The notes under the pieces were generated by a model. The model was not told where the DNA came from. It did not search any database and worked only from the letters and a program-made list of their open reading frames with translations. The translations under genes were made by a program, and so were the position numbers. Below, in pieces: positions 16,079-18,842 of a stretch of 18,842 nucleotides of DNA. The first letter of the stretch is position 1; every line of letters starts with the position of its first letter. Source of the DNA: JAXGTD01 sp040775095 (GTDB lineage Bacteria; Pseudomonadota; Gammaproteobacteria; Chromatiales; Chromatiaceae); contig JAXGTD010000086.1 of NCBI GenBank assembly GCA_040775095.1, forward strand, positions 1 to 18,842. The letters are read 5' to 3'.

Positions 16079-17059
16079 TTGCCAACACCGGGTCGGCAAG
16101 ACCAGGACTCGACGCGGACGCTGATCCTGGGTGCCGAGCACGCCGGGCAGCGTCTGGACCGGGTTCTGGCGCGCCTACTGCCGGAGTATTCTCGCGGCCG
16201 GCTCCAGCAGTGGATCGAGGACGGTCTGGTGCTGGTCGACGGGGCCTGCCGGCGCCAGCGCGAGAAGGTGCGCGGGGGCGAGCATGTCGTGCTGCGGCCG
16301 GTCCTCGATCCAACCGGGCGCTGCCGACCCGAGCCAATCGGTCTGGACATCGTCTATCAGGACGACGCGCTGCTGGTCGTCAACAAGCCCGCCGGGCTGG
16401 TCGTCCATCCGGCGGCCGGCAACCCCGACGGGACCCTGCAGAACGCCCTGCTCTATCACGACCCGGGGCTCGACTGTCTGCCACGCTGCGGGATCGTGCA
16501 CCGACTCGACAAGGACACCAGCGGCCTGTTGGTGGTTGCCAGGACCCTGGCCGCCCACAAATCCCTCGTCGAGCAGCTGCAGCAACGCAGCGTCAGCCGC
16601 GAGTATCGCGCGCTGGTCGTCGGCGAGCTCGTCGGCGGAGGCCGCGTCGATGCCCCCATCGGCCGTCACCCGACGCAACGCACCCGCATGGCCGTGGTCG
16701 CGTCCGGGCGGGCGGCCCGCAGCGATTACCGGGTCCTCTCGCGTTACCGGGGGCACACGCTGCTGGCCGTGAAGCTACACACCGGGCGCACGCATCAGAT
16801 CCGGGTGCACATGCGCCACATCCATCACCCGCTGGTGGGCGACAGCGTCTATGGTGCCCGTCCGCGCCCACCGCGGGGTGCGGCACCCGGCCTCATCGAG
16901 GCGCTGCAGCGTTTCCCGCGCCAGGCCCTGCATGCGATACGCCTGGGGCTCGTTCACCCGGTCAACGGCGCGGACATGGCGTGGGAGATCCCGATGGCCG
17001 CCGACCTCGCCGCATTGCTCGAACAACTGCAGTGGGACGCCGATGATGCCAACGACTAG
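16079..17059 (+). CDS. rluD: 23S rRNA pseudouridine synthase RluD
   Basis: 326 residues from the TTG at 16079, the same length as E. coli RluD, which makes pseudouridines 1911, 1915 and 1917 in 23S rRNA helix 69. An S4 RNA-binding domain comes first (GQRLDRVLARLLPEYSRGRL), then the RluA-type catalytic domain with NKPAGLVVHP, the catalytic Asp144 in GIVHRLDKDTSGLLVVA, GRTHQIRVHM and HPLVGDSVYG. There is no ATG at a plausible position. TTG at 16079 fits the family length, and GTG at 16031 is an in-frame alternative; neither has a clear Shine-Dalgarno. The end overlaps pgeF by 17 bases, so the two are co-transcribed. Confidence 0.94.
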   Translation: MPTPGRQDQDSTRTLILGAEHAGQRLDRVLARLLPEYSRGRLQQWIEDGLVLVDGACRRQREKVRGGEHVVLRPVLDPTGRCRPEPIGLDIVYQDDALLVVNKPAGLVVHPAAGNPDGTLQNALLYHDPGLDCLPRCGIVHRLDKDTSGLLVVARTLAAHKSLVEQLQQRSVSREYRALVVGELVGGGRVDAPIGRHPTQRTRMAVVASGRAARSDYRVLSRYRGHTLLAVKLHTGRTHQIRVHMRHIHHPLVGDSVYGARPRPPRGAAPGLIEALQRFPRQALHAIRLGLVHPVNGADMAWEIPMAADLAALLEQLQWDADDAND

Positions 17060-17861
17060 CCCCGACGCCGGGCACGCCGAGCTCCCCGGCCTGCATCCGC
17101 TGTTGCCGGACTGGGACGCCCCTGCATCGGTACACGCGCTCTGTACCACGCGCCTGGGCGGCGTGAGTCGCGGCGTCTATGCCAGCCTGAACCTGGCCGG
17201 TCATGTCGGCGACGAGGTGGCGCACGTCGAGCGAAACCGGTCAATCCTGCGCACGGCCTGTCGACTGCCCTCCGAGCCGCGCTGGCTCGACCAGGTGCAC
17301 GGTTGCACGGTGGCCGACGCCGATGCGACGGCGGCGCGCTGCCGCGCCGATGCGGTGGTCGCGCACACCCCGGGACAGATCTGCGCGGTCATGACGGCCG
17401 ACTGCCTGCCAGTGCTCCTGTGCGAGGAACGTGGCGTACACGTTGCCGCGGTCCACGCCGGCTGGCGGGGTCTGGCCGCGGGGGTGATCGAGGCCGCTGT
17501 CGCGCGCATGGACTGTGCACCCGGGCGCCTGATGGCCTGGATGGGGCCGGCAATCGGCCCAATGGCCTTCGAGGTCGGTGACGAGGTGCGCGAGCGGTTT
17601 CGGGCGTGGCGGCGGGAGGCCGATCAGGCGTTCGTCCCTTCCCCGGGAGGACGCTGGCTGGCCGACATCTACCAGCTCGCCCGGCAGCGCCTCACCGCGT
17701 TGGGCGTGGAGCGGGTCAGCGGCGGCGAGTGCTGCACCTTCAGCGATGCCGAACGCTTCTTCTCTTATCGCCGCGATGGCGTCACGGGACGGATGGCGAG
17801 CCTGATCTGGGTTGACCCGGACGCCGGTGGGGTGCAACCGCAAGGGCCGCCACCGCCATGA
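17043..17861 (+). CDS. pgeF: Peptidoglycan editing factor PgeF (YfiH / polyphenol-oxidase family)
   Basis: About 272 residues. The three metal ligands of the family are visible: His86 in QVHG, Cys121 in TADCLP and His138 in AVHAGWRG. The GPAIGP, ADIYQLARQRL and FFSYRRD motifs also match E. coli YfiH. Members were first described as multicopper laccase-like or purine nucleoside phosphorylase proteins. In E. coli PgeF prevents misincorporated amino acids in peptidoglycan stem peptides. Two adjacent ATG codons (17043 and 17046) are possible; a GGGA lies five bases before the first. The C-terminal tail past the conserved IWVD is Pro/Gly-rich and longer than in E. coli. It follows rluD with overlap. 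Confidence 0.93.
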   Translation: MMPTTSPDAGHAELPGLHPLLPDWDAPASVHALCTTRLGGVSRGVYASLNLAGHVGDEVAHVERNRSILRTACRLPSEPRWLDQVHGCTVADADATAARCRADAVVAHTPGQICAVMTADCLPVLLCEERGVHVAAVHAGWRGLAAGVIEAAVARMDCAPGRLMAWMGPAIGPMAFEVGDEVRERFRAWRREADQAFVPSPGGRWLADIYQLARQRLTALGVERVSGGECCTFSDAERFFSYRRDGVTGRMASLIWVDPDAGGVQPQGPPPP

Positions 17862-18185
17862 CGAGGCATTCTCTCTCATGCCGCCCGCTACCGCGCGAGG
17901 CACAGCGTGGCGCGACGGGCCAAACGAACGAGGCTAACTCATTGAAAACGTGTTCGCACAGGGCTACTCTGCGACTCTACCCCAGGGATTGGGCTCGGCA
18001 CTCGCGCCGATACCGGCTGGTACGCGTTCCCGTCGGGTACGGCCGGGACTGGCGCCCGGCCCGATGCAGGCGATGACCGCGGACGATGCCCCGCCGCGTC
18101 CCGGACGCACCTGCCAGACGAGAAAATGTCGTCAACGCGACCTATATTACGAATACGATTCAACGCCATGCATGAGTTGTCCATT
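17862..18185. other. 324-base gap between pgeF and prc without a recognised gene
   Basis: No recognised protein, RNA gene or intrinsic terminator with a T-run was seen. A short hairpin GCCGGG/CCCGGC with a 7-base loop lies near 18044-18062. A TTGAAA hexamer near 17942 is not followed by a good -10. The segment near 18121-18160 is more AT-rich and holds the likely prc promoter. An 79-codon open frame at 17950-18189 has no recognisable features and is not called. Confidence 0.55.
18120..18148 (+). promoter_or_regulatory. Candidate sigma-70 promoter for prc
   Basis: TATATT (18143-18148) matches five of six -10 bases and lies about 38 bases before the prc ATG. The -35 hexamer at 17-base spacing (GAGAAA, 18120-18125) is poor. 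Confidence 0.35.
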
Positions 18186-18842
18186 ATGAGGTTTCTTGCC
18201 CTACGCATCTTCATTGGCGCACTGGTTGCGTTTTTGGCGCTGCCGATCGCGGCCAAGACCCAAGACGTCGGGCTTTCCGAACTATTCCCGGACGACCGGC
18301 AGGCACGCACCACCCTGGTCATCAACAAGGTTCTGGAACGCTTCCACTACCGCAGCTTCACGTTGAGCGATGCGTTCGCCGTGGACGTGCTCGGCAACTA
18401 TTTCGACGATCTCGACCCGAACCGATCGTTCTTCCTGCAGCGTGACATCGACCGCTTCTCCCGCGGTGCCGAGGGGCTCGACGACAATCTGCGCAGGGGA
18501 AAGCTCGATGTCGCATTCGACATCTTCCGCGTCTACCGGATGCGCGTCGATACCCGCATCAAGTACGCCGTTTCGCTGCTCAAGCAGCCATTCGATTTCG
18601 AGCGCGCCGAGACCTACCAGTTCGACCGCGAGAAGGCGCCTTGGGCCACCACGGACGCCGAGCTCGATGAGATCTGGCGCAAGCGGGTCAAGAACGACTA
18701 TCTCGCGCTCAAGCTCGCGGACAAGACCGATGAGGAGATCCGCGAGCAGTTGCGCAAGCGCTATGAAGGGATCGAGCGGCGCATCCACCAGTTCGACGCG
18801 GACGACGTGTACCAGGCCTTCGTCAACGCCTATACCCGAACG
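18186..18842 (+). CDS. prc: Tail-specific carboxy-terminal protease Prc/Tsp, 5' part only
   Basis: 219 codons run without a stop to the right edge; the full protein is usually about 660-720 residues, so the PDZ and protease domains lie outside. An N-terminal signal peptide (MRFLALRIFIGALVAFLALPIAA) sends it to the periplasm. What follows is the N-terminal Tsp domain, matching E. coli Prc at ERFHYRSFTLSDAF, LRRGKLDVAFDIF, FDREKAPW, DAELDEIW and LKLADKTDEEIREQLRKRY. Prc degrades periplasmic proteins with nonpolar C-termini, including SsrA-tagged ones, and trims lipoproteins and cell-wall enzymes. An in-frame ATG at 18168 would add six residues ahead of the signal peptide; 18186 is preferred because it puts the signal peptide at the start. 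E. coli has clpB, not prc, after pgeF. Confidence 0.93.
   Translation, partial: MRFLALRIFIGALVAFLALPIAAKTQDVGLSELFPDDRQARTTLVINKVLERFHYRSFTLSDAFAVDVLGNYFDDLDPNRSFFLQRDIDRFSRGAEGLDDNLRRGKLDVAFDIFRVYRMRVDTRIKYAVSLLKQPFDFERAETYQFDREKAPWATTDAELDEIWRKRVKNDYLALKLADKTDEEIREQLRKRYEGIERRIHQFDADDVYQAFVNAYTRT

Noticed and set aside
17950..18189. A 79-codon frame in the gap before prc
   Set aside because: There is no Shine-Dalgarno or recognisable motif, and its end overlaps the prc start. Random open frames of this length are common in GC-rich DNA.

Overview
The window is high-GC chromosomal DNA that reads as a free-living gammaproteobacterium. AspRS, NudB, BamD, RluD, PgeF, GlnB and Prc all resemble their Escherichia coli or Pseudomonas counterparts closely. 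A sucrose-phosphate synthase gene suggests sucrose is made as a compatible solute, which would fit a halotolerant or haloalkaliphilic member of the Chromatiales (Ectothiorhodospiraceae-like). That placement is an inference from gene content only. Almost all of the window is coding. I found no rRNA, tRNA, CRISPR array, insertion sequence, phage gene or other clear mobile element.

Layout. At the left edge, on the minus strand, lie a truncated sucrose-phosphate synthase (1-2037) and, upstream of it, a universal stress protein (2279-2764). A TauD/TfdA-type Fe(II)/2-oxoglutarate dioxygenase follows on the plus strand (2953-3834), facing a minus-strand group: nudB (3921-4412), aspS (4409-6187) and an FmdB-type zinc-ribbon protein (6302-6646). 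A YbbO-like short-chain dehydrogenase (6821-7675) runs plus and ends 2 bases from the end of gshA (7678-9300, minus). The pilR (9434-10792) and pilS (10811-12418) genes lie upstream of gshA on the minus strand. Divergent from pilS are sucC (12585-13769) and sucD (13766-14638), then glnB (14795-15133). bamD (15208-16026, minus) is divergent from rluD-pgeF (16079-17861, plus), the arrangement known around E. coli yfiO/rluD/yfiH. A 324-base gap precedes prc, which runs off the right edge (18186-18842).

How the genes relate. Most are housekeeping: translation (aspS, rluD), folate (nudB), glutathione (gshA), TCA cycle (sucCD), nitrogen signalling (glnB), outer-membrane assembly (bamD), cell-wall editing (pgeF) and periplasmic proteolysis (prc). 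PilS/PilR would control type IV pili through sigma-54; no pilin gene is in the window. A sigma-54-type promoter is visible before glnB.

I did not find a convincing undescribed system. The points most worth a second look are a non-discriminating signature in AspRS, an Asn in place of the acidic residue after the phospho-acceptor His of PilS, a sigma-54 promoter at a PII gene without amtB, a terminator-like hairpin in the aspS leader, and degenerate phosphatase motifs in the C-terminal domain of the sucrose-phosphate synthase.
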